A stretch of 64,000 bases of DNA from Acetobacterium sp. KB-1 (GTDB taxonomy: Bacteria > Bacillota > Clostridia > Eubacteriales > Eubacteriaceae): positions 2,452,773 to 2,516,772 of the forward strand of contig NZ_CP030040.1 of the NCBI RefSeq assembly GCF_003260995.1, in the 5' to 3' direction. The position numbers were made by a program, and so were the translations under genes. Below the pieces are notes generated by a model. The model was given only the letters and a program-made list of their open reading frames with translations. It searched no databases and was not told the origin of the DNA. Below, in pieces: positions 1-8,796 of this stretch (positions are counted from its first letter, which is position 1; each line of letters begins with the position of its first letter).

Positions 1-2615
1 GTGATTTTTTCCAGCCGGTGCAGTTCGCTGCCATAGCTAATCGCCGCGGCCTGAGCCTCTTCATAGGTTTTTAAATCCTGGGGCAGGGTGATCCGAAGGG
101 TAATCCGGTGAACGGTTTCCTTGATCTGCTGGAGCTGGTGATAACAGCTTTTTTCTTCGTCATTCTTTTTTTGCAGCGCCTTATCGCTCATCTGGGCATC
201 AAATCCGGCCTGCTTGACGACTGTGGCAGCGGTAATCAAATCTTGTGGATCAAAGCTGGCTGTGAACTCCTGCTTAAGTAGCGCTAAGGCGGTCTTGATC
301 TGATTAAGGATTTGCGTCTTTGCCGCTAACCGGTCGCTAATCTCACTTAGCTCCGCTTTAAGACAACTTAGTTTTTCTTCCCGATATTTGATTCTGGCAG
401 AAGCACCAATAAATCGGGCGGTCTCCTTACCGGTCGCTCGTCCCCATAAGATGCCTAAACGATAATTGCCCTTTTCATCGATATGGGTGTGGTGGGTATG
501 ATCAATCAGGATACTATTTATCACACTGACCACCTCTTCTTTAGAAATAGCGATGAGGGCGTCATCAACTTTGAGGTACTGGTTAATGGTATGAACCATA
601 AACTGGGGCTCGGGGAAAAGATAGTGATCACCACTAAGCCCTGGCATTGCCAGCAGTTTTTCCCGCTGAGCTGCCGGTACAATCAGGGCATCGAGAATCC
701 CCATATCGGCCATTGCTTCTTCAATCGCGGCCTGGTTTTTTTCATCGATCCCCTCAATAAAGTCTAGTGCCTGATACAGCGGCACATGGGGAATCCCCAG
801 CTCAACCAGTTTTTTGCGGTTCTCGGTGACCTTATCGGCTCTTAGTGGTTCGGGATCTTTAAGCTTTTGCCAGGCCTCAATTTCGGCCTGTTTCGATTTT
901 CTTTCCGCATCAATCTGATTCCAAAGCGATTGTTCGCTATACAGCAGCTCGCGTTTGATCGCTTCCTGATTATGGTACTGGTCCTGCAGGATTCCGGCAA
1001 TGCTGTTGACATTGGCGTCCGGACCAAACTGCCGGATTTCCCGGGCCAATTGACTCAAACCCTCGGCCGGGATGATGTATTCCTGGTTGTGCTGATTGTT
1101 AAGATGCAGTTTTTCGATGGTTTCATCCTGAATTTCGACTAACTGGCGGTTAGCTTGCTCGAGTAAGCGCTCTTTTTCCTGCTGTTCTTTTTTGAGCATC
1201 TCCAGCTCCAGCAATAGTTTTTCATAGCTATCGGCGATCTGCTGTTGCTTTTCTATCGCCTTGATCGCCTGGCCAATCGTCTGGGTATGGGCGCTCAGGG
1301 TATTGCTGATATAGGTAAAATCATAGGCTTCGGACAGTGCTTTGGTGATTTCATCGCGGGTAAAGGCGTGTTCATCAAAAGCAAAGGCTTCAGCCAGCTC
1401 ATCCATCTCAGCCAGTTGCCGGCAAATCGCTTGTTCCCCGGCTTCCACTTCCTGGCGGTAGCCAGAAATCTGATTATCGAGCTCTCGCTCCTGCTGTCTT
1501 TTGGTCTCGTGGTGTTGGTCTTTTTCTTGCCGCTGACGGTTTTTTTGCTCGATTTCTTCTTCAATTTTGATGATTTTTTCACGGATCACAACACTGTCAT
1601 GGGCTTCCAATTCCTGCCTTTTTTCCTGCTGCGTTTCTAATTGGATGGCCAGATCCGTGATCATTTGTTCCAGTTTTTCAATTTCGTTCGTGGTTGAGCT
1701 AATCTCGCGGCCAATTTTTTCCTGGCGTTTTTGTTGCTCAGTCAATTCTTGATGGGCCTCATTATAATACCGGGCCTTGTCCACCACAATAAACTGATTA
1801 TAGCGGTCAAAGGCATGGCGGATGCGGTCAGATGCACCCTTACACTCCTTTAATACCTCCAGTCGACTCTTAATGTTATCCATGTTTTCGATCGCCTCAG
1901 ACATCGGCCGCAGATCGTCTTCAGACAAGGGTTGCAATGAGTTTTCCATGATCTCATAGATAACCGTCGGTTTAAAGTCCTTGGACAGCTTGGGACTGCG
2001 CAGCTGCACCAGCAATTTGACCAGCTCATCGTATTCCTCCAGATCATCAAAACCAAAGATCAGGTCATTGACCAGCTTCATGTAGTTTTTCTGACCCTCG
2101 ACCACCTGTCCTCCCGTCCCGATCCGGTTTTCCAGCTCCCGCATGGTCAGCGGTATTTTTTCACCCATCTGTTTGTATAAAAAGAAATCCTCGCCAATCC
2201 GCCGGCCATCGGTGATGGCAAAGCCCCAGGAGTTCAGCGGTTTTCCCCGTTTAGCCTTAAAGCCCATGCCAATGGTGGCCAGGTTATCGGAGTGTTTCTT
2301 TTTGAATTCCATAAACAAATAGCCGATCGATTCTTCCTTACTGTTTTCATCTTCGCCAAGAATATAGTTCTCGATTTTTCGGGCTTTAGAACCAAAGGGA
2401 TCGAGCCGCTCGGGACTTTTATTGCCATCTAACAGCAGCGGAATAAAGCTCTGCATCGTTACCGATTTTCCCGAACCGTTTGAGCCACGCAAGAGCAGCC
2501 GGCCATTAGAAAAATCAAAGGTCTCCTCATCATAATACCAGAAATTTACGAGTCCTGCCCGATTGATTACCCAGCGGTTGTCCTGCCTTTTTTTGTTTTG
2601 ATTATTTTTTTCCAT
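1..2615 (-). CDS. jetC: Wadjet type III JetC, SMC-like ATPase (TIGR02680 family), 3' end outside window
   Basis: The ATPase subunit of a Wadjet-type (MksBEF-like) complex that in characterised systems loops and cleaves small circular DNA. About 871 residues are visible; the family is roughly 1,350 residues, so the C-terminal part with Walker B and signature motifs lies beyond position 1. The N-terminus has the family pattern: RAGLVNFWYYDEETF, then LLLRGSNGSGKS with a Walker A at residues 44-51. Long Glu/Lys/Gln-rich heptad stretches follow, typical of SMC coiled coils, with a hinge-like globular stretch late in the visible part. The ATG shares one base with the preceding stop (TAATG), implying translational coupling. 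No stop interrupts the frame to the window edge. Family assignment is confident; activity is inferred from family. Confidence 0.9.
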   Translation of the reverse strand, partial: MEKNNQNKKRQDNRWVINRAGLVNFWYYDEETFDFSNGRLLLRGSNGSGKSVTMQSFIPLLLDGNKSPERLDPFGSKARKIENYILGEDENSKEESIGYLFMEFKKKHSDNLATIGMGFKAKRGKPLNSWGFAITDGRRIGEDFFLYKQMGEKIPLTMRELENRIGTGGQVVEGQKNYMKLVNDLIFGFDDLEEYDELVKLLVQLRSPKLSKDFKPTVIYEIMENSLQPLSEDDLRPMSEAIENMDNIKSRLEVLKECKGASDRIRHAFDRYNQFIVVDKARYYNEAHQELTEQQKRQEKIGREISSTTNEIEKLEQMITDLAIQLETQQEKRQELEAHDSVVIREKIIKIEEEIEQKNRQRQEKDQHHETKRQQERELDNQISGYRQEVEAGEQAICRQLAEMDELAEAFAFDEHAFTRDEITKALSEAYDFTYISNTLSAHTQTIGQAIKAIEKQQQIADSYEKLLLELEMLKKEQQEKERLLEQANRQLVEIQDETIEKLHLNNQHNQEYIIPAEGLSQLAREIRQFGPDANVNSIAGILQDQYHNQEAIKRELLYSEQSLWNQIDAERKSKQAEIEAWQKLKDPEPLRADKVTENRKKLVELGIPHVPLYQALDFIEGIDEKNQAAIEEAMADMGILDALIVPAAQREKLLAMPGLSGDHYLFPEPQFMVHTINQYLKVDDALIAISKEEVVSVINSILIDHTHHTHIDEKGNYRLGILWGRATGKETARFIGASARIKYREEKLSCLKAELSEISDRLAAKTQILNQIKTALALLKQEFTASFDPQDLITAATVVKQAGFDAQMSDKALQKKNDEEKSCYHQLQQIKETVHRITLRITLPQDLKTYEEAQAAAISYGSELHRLEKI

Positions 2616-3760
2616 TATTTTTCACCATTTTTTTCCGCCACCTGATCGGGGTAGCTTCCGGTCAGTTTACCGGCTAGCGGCAGGATCTCAATTTCGCGTT
2701 GATCATCAGCCTGAGCCAGCATCTTAAAGTCTTCCATATAAGAAAGCAGATGATCTGATAGGGTGGCTGCCGTCATTTCCCGATACTCTTTGCTCCAATT
2801 ACCCCCGGTTTCCTGCTTTAATTTTGTCACCAGCAAATCAAAGGCCACCCGCGACAGCCGGATTGCCCCGGAGCCATTCAGGCGCAGTTTTTTTGTCTCA
2901 AGTCGGCGCCGAATCAGGGCACAAAACAGCAGCGTAATATCGCAGATTGCTTTGGTATTGGGAAAACCATCCTTAAGATTTTTATCCGCCGGCACCAACA
3001 ACAGTGCTCCGTTTTTGTGCACATGAAGGGGGTATTCCAGATATTTTAAAAAGTCAGCTTCAATCAGGCCGCGCTGCTTCTTGATATAATCATAATCGAC
3101 ATCATCAGCCCCTTGGGAATAAACCACTGGCTCCATTAGCAGCTTGCGGTAAACCCGCTGCCGCCGGATCACGCCGCGATCGGCATTGAGGTCACCCCAT
3201 TCGGCGTTTTCTAAATCTCGGACGCTTGTAAAATCGTTAATATCGGCGGTAAAATGGCGCACCAGATAGCGGGACAAGCCGGTACTTTCGTATAAGACCT
3301 CGGCACCATCATCCTGGGCAAATTTCTGATCATCACCATCGTTAATTTGCATCAAACCAAGCTCCTGGGCAAAACGCAGCACCTTGATGAAATGCTTCCG
3401 GTGGCTAAACAGCGTCCAGTCGATTTTTTCCTTGCCAATCGGGTTACCAACAATGAATTCGGTAATTTCTGATAAGACAAATTGTTCATCCCGGGAACGG
3501 TCTTCTAAAAACATCAACAACTGACACAAGAGCACGTATTCGATCCTATCGGTAAAGGCCTGAATGCCCATAAAGGGCTCGGCTGAACCGGGAATTTTTT
3601 CCAGCTTGATCAGGTGCTGGTTGATCACCAGTCCATAACCCAGCTTGTCACTCAAGAAATTCTTAAACTGCGGGATGCTGTCCTTAACCTGATAAAATAA
3701 GTCCTTGTTGTCATCCTTAACTACCCAGTATTGGTCGAGCAGTATTTCAAGCTCTTTCAT
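2615..3760 (-). CDS. jetB: Wadjet type III JetB, DUF2398 (TIGR02678) protein
   Basis: A 381-residue protein that I recognise as the DUF2398 family, the kite-like partner (MksE/JetB equivalent) of the SMC-like ATPase in Wadjet type III. Winged-helix-type character is suggested by alternating short helices and basic segments such as GVIRRQRVYRKLLMEPVVY. It has no enzymatic motif, as expected for a structural subunit. It overlaps the upstream jetA by 14 nt and abuts jetC with a one-base stop/start overlap, so the three should be made in linked amounts. The start is supported by AGGAGG seven bases upstream of ATG. Identification rests on recognition of the sequence together with the syntenic trio; the individual family label is a little less certain than the system. 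Confidence 0.85.
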   Translation of the reverse strand: MKELEILLDQYWVVKDDNKDLFYQVKDSIPQFKNFLSDKLGYGLVINQHLIKLEKIPGSAEPFMGIQAFTDRIEYVLLCQLLMFLEDRSRDEQFVLSEITEFIVGNPIGKEKIDWTLFSHRKHFIKVLRFAQELGLMQINDGDDQKFAQDDGAEVLYESTGLSRYLVRHFTADINDFTSVRDLENAEWGDLNADRGVIRRQRVYRKLLMEPVVYSQGADDVDYDYIKKQRGLIEADFLKYLEYPLHVHKNGALLLVPADKNLKDGFPNTKAICDITLLFCALIRRRLETKKLRLNGSGAIRLSRVAFDLLVTKLKQETGGNWSKEYREMTAATLSDHLLSYMEDFKMLAQADDQREIEILPLAGKLTGSYPDQVAEKNGEK

Positions 3761-5258
3761 CCTGAACCTCCTCGTCCAAAAAGCGAATCACGTAGGCCGG
3801 CATTTCAAGATTGCCATCGTCGCAGCGCAACAGACAGCGACGGCGGCGATCCCCCGGGATCTCGACCTGAAAGATCCGGCCATCCTCGGTTTTTGCTTTT
3901 TTATCGCTACTGGCGATCCCCTTGCCAAGCCATTTCAGCAGGGTAGTCCGGACATGGCCCTCAATCACCGGCAGTTTTTCAAAATCTATGCAGCCATCAA
4001 GCAGATAACTGGCCATCGTTTTTTTCTCGATTTCGCGGATCATCTGGATCTTTTTTTTCATGGCCGCCTTTTTTTCGGCATGGCTGCGAATCGGATTCCG
4101 CTGGGCTTTTTCCTTAAAGCCCCGAACCCGTGGCTTTAACAGGGTGCTGCCCGGCATTTCTTCAAAGATCTGGCTGTTGATGCTCTCGGTTTCTCTAAAC
4201 TGGTCAGACTTTAGGTGCTTCATCTGAAAAAGGCCAAAGGACAGGCTGGACAGCTGATGGGCTTCTTTGATGTCATTACAGGCATCAAAAAGCTCAGCCA
4301 GCTTCCGGTATTCTTCCTTGCGATTCATCGCACTGCTGCGGCTCTCTGAAATCTGGGCGGCATAACGGGTAATTTTGCGGATGATATCGTTGGTGATCTC
4401 TAGCAGCTTGGCGGCTTCGCTGGGGTTGCCATGTTCACCTAAAAACCAGGCATTGAGATTGTCCCAGCGGCCAATAATGTTGTCGCGGATGCCGGCGGCA
4501 TCGATGTCGGCTTCAATTCGTGGGATCGACAGTTCATATGCAATCGCCTTGGTCAAAACCGCCTCGACCGCATTGGGCGGAAGGTGGGTCAGAATATGTT
4601 CAATGGCATTGGCATGGTTTTGTAGCCCTTTGACAAAGTCTCTCAGGTATTCAATAAAGCGATCCTTGAAAACCATAAAGGCCTTGGTTTTCATCATTTC
4701 CTCGGCTTTAATGGAATAGAGATCGCGGATATAGTCCTGATAATTCTGGTTGAGGCGTTTAAAATCATTGTTGACCCCACTCCACCAGCTGCCCGCTTCT
4801 TTTTCACTAAGTCTGGCCACCTGGGGCAGCTTTTTGAGTTCTTCGCGGAGCCGTTCCAACAGGGTCGGTTCCAGTGAAGCACTTTCAATTGAGAGATTCT
4901 CTAACCGGATCGTCAGCCGCTCAATTTCGACACTGTAGGGTGTCATCTGATAGCGAAACTGCTTATTTTTGAATTCCTCCACCGTGGCGACCTTGGCGGT
5001 ATCCTGATAGGCGGAAAGATTTTTCCATGACAACAGCACATCGAGATCCTGCTTGCACTGCTCCAGAGTATAGTTCGCAAACTCCTGATATTCCTGCAAG
5101 GCGGCATGGACCTCTTCCTTATAAAGCCAGTTCTTCATTTTCTCAGATTGGGTATAAAAAAAACGTAAGATACTCCGATAGCGCCAGGCATTTTCCGCTG
5201 TCAGATAGCGCATCTCATCAATTTGTCTGGTTAGTTTTGCGGTGACTTCAAACTTCAT
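3747..5258 (-). CDS. jetA: Wadjet type III JetA, DUF2397 (TIGR02677) protein
   Basis: A 503-residue, largely helical protein of the DUF2397 family, the kleisin-like (MksF/JetA) subunit that should bridge the JetC ATPase heads. The N-terminus (DEMRYLTAENAWRYRSILRF) has the family's look of a winged helix, and the middle is rich in amphipathic helices. I chose the ATG at 5258 instead of one ten codons upstream. The downstream start lies four bases after the preceding stop and has GGAACGGGA about 9-13 bases ahead. The upstream one would sit inside the nucleotidase gene with no Shine-Dalgarno. The gene order A-B-C matches known type III loci; JetD (DUF2399, Toprim nuclease) should follow jetC, outside this window. 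Confidence 0.87.
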   Translation of the reverse strand: MKFEVTAKLTRQIDEMRYLTAENAWRYRSILRFFYTQSEKMKNWLYKEEVHAALQEYQEFANYTLEQCKQDLDVLLSWKNLSAYQDTAKVATVEEFKNKQFRYQMTPYSVEIERLTIRLENLSIESASLEPTLLERLREELKKLPQVARLSEKEAGSWWSGVNNDFKRLNQNYQDYIRDLYSIKAEEMMKTKAFMVFKDRFIEYLRDFVKGLQNHANAIEHILTHLPPNAVEAVLTKAIAYELSIPRIEADIDAAGIRDNIIGRWDNLNAWFLGEHGNPSEAAKLLEITNDIIRKITRYAAQISESRSSAMNRKEEYRKLAELFDACNDIKEAHQLSSLSFGLFQMKHLKSDQFRETESINSQIFEEMPGSTLLKPRVRGFKEKAQRNPIRSHAEKKAAMKKKIQMIREIEKKTMASYLLDGCIDFEKLPVIEGHVRTTLLKWLGKGIASSDKKAKTEDGRIFQVEIPGDRRRRCLLRCDDGNLEMPAYVIRFLDEEVQDERA

Positions 5259-5262
5259 TATA

Positions 5263-6195
5263 TTATTCCCGTTCCTTAATTTCTTCATTGTTCACTTCGT
5301 TATTTTTATAGGGCACCCGGGCCGAAGGTACAAACTCCGCGGTGGCATCGGTATGGATGGCCTGGTCGTCAAAATAGATATGGGCACCGAAGGCCTTAAG
5401 CACCTCCTGCTTACTCATCCCGCCGAGGAAAAAGGCTTCGTCAATCCGCACATCCCAGGCTCGCAGGGTCCTTATCACCCGCTCGTGGGCCGGCGCATTT
5501 CTGGCTGTTACCAGAGCGGTGCGAATCGGCGCCCGATTTTTATCAAAGGCCTTCTGAATCGCCGAGAGGGTTTTTAAAAACTTGGCAAAGGGACCTTCTG
5601 GCAGGGGATTCTTGGCATTTCTTATTTCATTGGCCTGGAAGGCTTCGATGCCCTGACTTTTATAAATCTGTTCCGATTCGTCGGAGAAAAGCACCGCATC
5701 CCCATCAAAGGCAATGCGGATCTGATCGATTTCGGTGGTTTCTTCATAGGCCAGGTGTTGGGTATAAATAATCCCTGCCGCAACTCCCGCGTTAATGGCC
5801 TCCTGAACATCCTCCTCATTGGCGGAAAGAAAGAGATCCGTATTAAAAGCCTCCAGATAGGGTGACAGTAGCGCACCGCTAACCAGGGCCGCCCGGGTAA
5901 TATCCAATTGGTAATGCTTGATCGAGTTAAAAATGCGCAGACTGCTGTCGGCATTATTTCGGGACATCACAATGATTTCAGTTTTTCGCTGCTCCGATCC
6001 GACTTCGTTGAGTTTCAGCAAGGCCTTGATTAAGGCAAAACCGGTTCCCGGTTTTAACAGATCGTTCTCATGTTCAATCTGATACTTTGTATAGGCATCC
6101 ACACCTTGTTCATTAAAAATCTGATTTTCCTCCTCCAGATCAAAGAGCGCCCGGGATGAAATGCCAACGACCAAACAGTTTTCAAATTTATGCAT
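5263..6195 (-). CDS. Cytosolic 5'-nucleotidase, cN-I (NT5C1) family
   Basis: A 310-residue protein of the cN-I 5'-nucleotidase family (PF06189), a HAD-superfamily group that removes phosphate from nucleoside monophosphates. Seen: an N-terminal SSRALFDLEEENQIFNEQG block, a central IAFDGDAVLFSDESE block and a basic TALVTARNAPAHERVIRTLR block, all landmarks of this family. It is the first gene of the unit that continues into jetABC; its stop is four bases from the jetA start, so co-transcription is very likely. The start has GGGG about eight bases upstream. It is not one of the canonical Wadjet subunits. A role in nucleotide signalling or salvage linked to defence is speculation; chance operon membership is the simple alternative. 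Confidence 0.85.
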   Translation of the reverse strand: MHKFENCLVVGISSRALFDLEEENQIFNEQGVDAYTKYQIEHENDLLKPGTGFALIKALLKLNEVGSEQRKTEIIVMSRNNADSSLRIFNSIKHYQLDITRAALVSGALLSPYLEAFNTDLFLSANEEDVQEAINAGVAAGIIYTQHLAYEETTEIDQIRIAFDGDAVLFSDESEQIYKSQGIEAFQANEIRNAKNPLPEGPFAKFLKTLSAIQKAFDKNRAPIRTALVTARNAPAHERVIRTLRAWDVRIDEAFFLGGMSKQEVLKAFGAHIYFDDQAIHTDATAEFVPSARVPYKNNEVNNEEIKERE

Positions 6196-6355
6196 GTTAT
6201 TCCCCTATCTTCCTATTTGATAATGATTTTTTAATCTTAATGCATCAGTCTAAAGATTAATACTTATCCACAATTGTGTTGATTTTATGGACAATTGTGG
6301 ATAAGTTGGTAATTCTTGCTTTTCTTTGCCTTAAAATCTTATCCACATGCCAAAA

Positions 6356-6380
6356 GAACCTTTCTCAACGAGAAAGGTTC
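6356..6380. terminator. Strong hairpin, possible terminator
   Basis: A perfect 11-bp stem (6356-6366 with 6370-6380) and a three-base loop. The flanking T-rich stretch is weak on either strand (TTTT on the minus side), so termination strength is uncertain. It lies between the DnaA-box pair and the decayed TrpD-like fragment. Confidence 0.4.
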
Positions 6381-6404
6381 CTAAAATTAAATTTTCTATT
6401 CTTA

Positions 6405-6686
6405 TCATATCACCTGACTGGTTGATAGTAAAGGGAATCCTGCCCGACCTTTGTTTAAGCAAAATGACCGATTTCTGTTAAGAATGTGTTCCAGCGCCAT
6501 TTCATAGCCTTCCCGGATGCTTGGTGACTTGTCTCTTCAATAAAGAATCAGACCGGCATTTAAGGCAACAATATCTTCCCTGGTTTTGGTTTATAGCCCC
6601 TTTAAAAGCCGAACAATGCACAAAGCCGAGGCTTCCACCGAGTCAAATGTTCGGATTTCATCCACATTTCCCAAAGTTATCAACAT
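6405..6686 (-). pseudogene. Remnant of a TrpD-like (anthranilate phosphoribosyltransferase family) C-terminus
   Basis: One minus-strand frame reads continuously through two in-frame stops as VDEIRTFDSVEASALCIV.., then TKTREDIVALNAGLILY, then SIREGYEMALEHI. The block REDIVALNAGLILY followed by an S-I-x-E-G-x-E-x-A helix is what I know from the C-terminal part of TrpD and related nucleoside-phosphorylase class II folds. The N-terminal two-thirds are absent and the stops at two sites rule out a working product. No other trp gene is nearby. The match is from memory of the motif, so confidence is moderate. Confidence 0.5.
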
Positions 6687-6765
6687 ACCCTGTGGATTAA
6701 ATGAATAGTTATCCACAGAGCCCTCTTCTTTCCGCTCGGCAATAGAGGTCGTTCCTTAATTTCCG

Positions 6766-7743
6766 TTATTCTGATTCTTTGTTCGAAGCGACCTGATCGT
6801 CTAGACATATTTCCATTCCAGCTTCATTGCTGGCGCTTTCAAAGAGAACAACGCCCTGATTATTTGTTAAACACACCCAAACTTTGGCAGTAATACTCTC
6901 AATGATCTCCCGATCCATCAGGCCATCCACTGGTGCCCGAAGCCTACCACCACTGTTCATCAAAGCACTAAAAGCAAGCGACCCATTCGGACCTTCCAGC
7001 ACTCCGGCGCAGGTTCCCTTTTCTGTATCCACTTCCCATTTTTCCAGCCGGGAAAAATTATAGGTGGCGAAACGCCGGGTAATCGTTTTAAAGTCAGTAA
7101 AATAGGCGAAAAAACCCGGAAATTCCAGTCCTAAAAAAGGAATGTTGGCCCGCGAAAAAACAAAAGAAGCATTTCCGCCTGCAAAGTGACTGGCCTGAAG
7201 CCAGAGATAGGTTTTGGGAAATGACCGGCCGTAGTCTTTTTCAATATAACCCACGCCCCCATTGAAATCTAGCAACTCACCATCAAGCTCAATAACGCCC
7301 TTGATCTCATGATATAAATGAAGGATCGCATGGTAGCATTCCATAAAGGGGATTACCCCAAAAGGCCCCATAATCCCGGGATGCTTTGGTCCTCTGGGAA
7401 AAGGATGGATTTCATCAAAGGTCAGCCGCCCTTTGATACTCCCCTCCTTGGTGTCAACATTTAAAGACAGACCCTGAGCATTGAAAGCATTGTTTTCAAT
7501 TTCTACGTCAAATTCATCTGTTCTAGCCTTGAACTCGAAATAAGGAAAAGGATGATACCAGGTTTTTCCATTTGCGGCATTGATCACTTGAATAAACGCC
7601 TGCTTATTTCCCTGAGGATCGATCGCCATTCCCGGAATAATGGCAATGGCATGTTTCCGATCCGCGCTAATGCATTTGTAATACCACCCTTCAAAATAGC
7701 GTCGTTTCTTGTTTTTACCCTGAAAAACTGCCTGCTTGATCAT
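6766..7743 (-). CDS. Tocopherol cyclase-like protein (PF14249 family)
   Basis: A 325-residue protein starting with KKRRYFEGWYYKCISADRKH, the hallmark opening of the tocopherol-cyclase-like family (VTE1 relatives), followed by conserved blocks GPFGVIPFMECYHAILHL and GYIEKDYGRSFPKTYLWLQA. Plant and cyanobacterial members cyclise phytylquinols; bacterial members like this one are mostly uncharacterised, and an anaerobe is not expected to make tocopherol. There is no signal peptide or membrane segment, and the predicted fold is mainly beta. It lies 52 bases downstream of the DUF92 gene and reads the same way. The start has AAAGGAAAG upstream. Family assignment is firm; function is unknown. Confidence 0.8.
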   Translation of the reverse strand: MIKQAVFQGKNKKRRYFEGWYYKCISADRKHAIAIIPGMAIDPQGNKQAFIQVINAANGKTWYHPFPYFEFKARTDEFDVEIENNAFNAQGLSLNVDTKEGSIKGRLTFDEIHPFPRGPKHPGIMGPFGVIPFMECYHAILHLYHEIKGVIELDGELLDFNGGVGYIEKDYGRSFPKTYLWLQASHFAGGNASFVFSRANIPFLGLEFPGFFAYFTDFKTITRRFATYNFSRLEKWEVDTEKGTCAGVLEGPNGSLAFSALMNSGGRLRAPVDGLMDREIIESITAKVWVCLTNNQGVVLFESASNEAGMEICLDDQVASNKESE

Positions 7744-7795
7744 CGCAACTTTCCTTTCCTATCCCCCAAAATAATATTGTTTATGCAACCCATTT

Positions 7796-8650
7796 TCACT
7801 GGAAGTCGATAAAAATAAAAACCAATACGGCGGCCAGCAAGGAGCTGGCAAAGTTGACAAAATCATTATTTACAAAGCTTAACCCGCTATGCAACTGGTT
7901 GGGTTTATTGTTATAGCTTGATTTTTCAGTTAGTTCTCCGGTTTCTCTGCTGATGTATTTGGCCTGGATCGCAGCACCCATTAAGCTGTCCAGAATTGAC
8001 CCCAACAGGCCTCCCAAAGTAATAATACCCATTTGCATCCACAGGAGTTCACCGCTGTTTCCAGCCATCAATTGAAAAAGACCATAGGTCAAAGCCACCA
8101 CTGCCGAGCCGCCCAAGGAAGCCAGAAGGCCCAAAGGGCTGACCCCACCGGACAATCCCTGATTAACAGGTTTTAGGGTAATTAGCGAAACTGGTGCCCT
8201 GCGGCTGAGAATGCCGATTTCCGAAGCCCAGGTATCGGCATTACAGGCTGCAAATGAAGCCGCCACTGCCACCAGATAGGCGGGGTTCTGAGATATGGCA
8301 AAGGGCACCGCCATAATCAGTGCCGCTCCTCCATTGGCAACCACCTGAACAATATCCCGGGGACCAGACTTGGCATGGATTCTGGCCGCAATCGGATCTT
8401 TTAAACCGGCTTTGAAATGCGACAAAAAGGTGGAACTTAAAAAAAAGACCATCAATAGTATAAAGAATAGGGGTCCCCCTGCTAAATACAAGGCTACTGC
8501 CAAGAGAAAGGCTCCCAAAGCCGCCGAAGGCCTTAATGATTTTCGCCAGTATGCAAAAAAAGCGCCTGCCAAAGAAAAGAAAATGTATATCACATGCTCC
8601 AGGATCGATCCTGTTTGAGCCACTAAACTATAGTCGGTTAAATTTTCCAT
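7796..8650 (-). CDS. DUF92 integral membrane protein (phytyl-phosphate kinase VTE6/TMEM19 family)
   Basis: A 284-residue, six-to-seven-helix membrane protein with the DUF92 signatures: AACNADTWASEIGILSRR, NQGLSGGVSPLGLLASLGGS and GGLLGSILDSLMGA. The family includes plant and cyanobacterial VTE6, reported as phytyl-phosphate kinase, which suggests a CTP-dependent polyprenyl-phosphate kinase activity. Bacterial clostridial members have no proven role. The strong AAAGGAGGTC Shine-Dalgarno fixes the ATG. The downstream gene is tocopherol-cyclase-like, so two homologues of the tocopherol pathway sit side by side. That adjacency hints at prenyl-lipid chemistry, but the substrate is unknown. Confidence 0.8.
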   Translation of the reverse strand: MENLTDYSLVAQTGSILEHVIYIFFSLAGAFFAYWRKSLRPSAALGAFLLAVALYLAGGPLFFILLMVFFLSSTFLSHFKAGLKDPIAARIHAKSGPRDIVQVVANGGAALIMAVPFAISQNPAYLVAVAASFAACNADTWASEIGILSRRAPVSLITLKPVNQGLSGGVSPLGLLASLGGSAVVALTYGLFQLMAGNSGELLWMQMGIITLGGLLGSILDSLMGAAIQAKYISRETGELTEKSSYNNKPNQLHSGLSFVNNDFVNFASSLLAAVLVFIFIDFQ

Positions 8651-8702
8651 TTTGACCTCCTTTCAAGTATGTCTTTTTCATACCCCAAATACTTCAAAAA
8701 AC

Positions 8703-8720
8703 ACCCCGGTTACCCGGGGT
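8703..8720 (-). terminator. Intrinsic terminator after the peroxiredoxin gene
   Basis: A 7-bp GC-rich stem (ACCCCGG with CCGGGGT, loop TTAC) followed on the minus strand by G and a run of six T. It separates the peroxiredoxin gene from the DUF92 gene downstream. Confidence 0.75.
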
Positions 8721-8796
8721 ATTAAAAATGGCAGCTTCATAGATTTTACTTCTACTGATGATCTTTTGACAACTTCAACACATTATTTTTGCTTTA

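Larger units (their letters stand above)
6262..6717. other. DnaA-box cluster
   Basis: Four perfect TTATCCACA boxes are present: 6264-6272 (+), 6296-6304 (-), 6339-6347 (+) and 6709-6717 (+). Near matches occur at 6677-6685 (TTATCAACA) and 6691-6699 (TAATCCACA on the minus strand). The first two boxes form the ends of a perfect 16-bp inverted repeat (6262-6277 and 6291-6306) with a 13-base spacer. No dnaA, dnaN or rep gene is nearby, and genes on both sides run the same way, so this is not obviously the chromosomal origin. A DnaA-titration site, a DnaA-regulated promoter for the Wadjet unit, or an old plasmid origin are alternatives. Confidence 0.6.

Noticed and set aside
3705..4139. Plus-strand frame overlapping the Wadjet genes
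   Set aside because: It lies opposite the jetB 5' end and the jetA 3' end, which have strong family matches and Shine-Dalgarno sites; this frame has none.
6262..6717. Chromosomal replication origin
   Set aside because: DnaA boxes are real, but dnaA/dnaN are absent, no AT-rich unwinding region stands out and gene direction does not change here.
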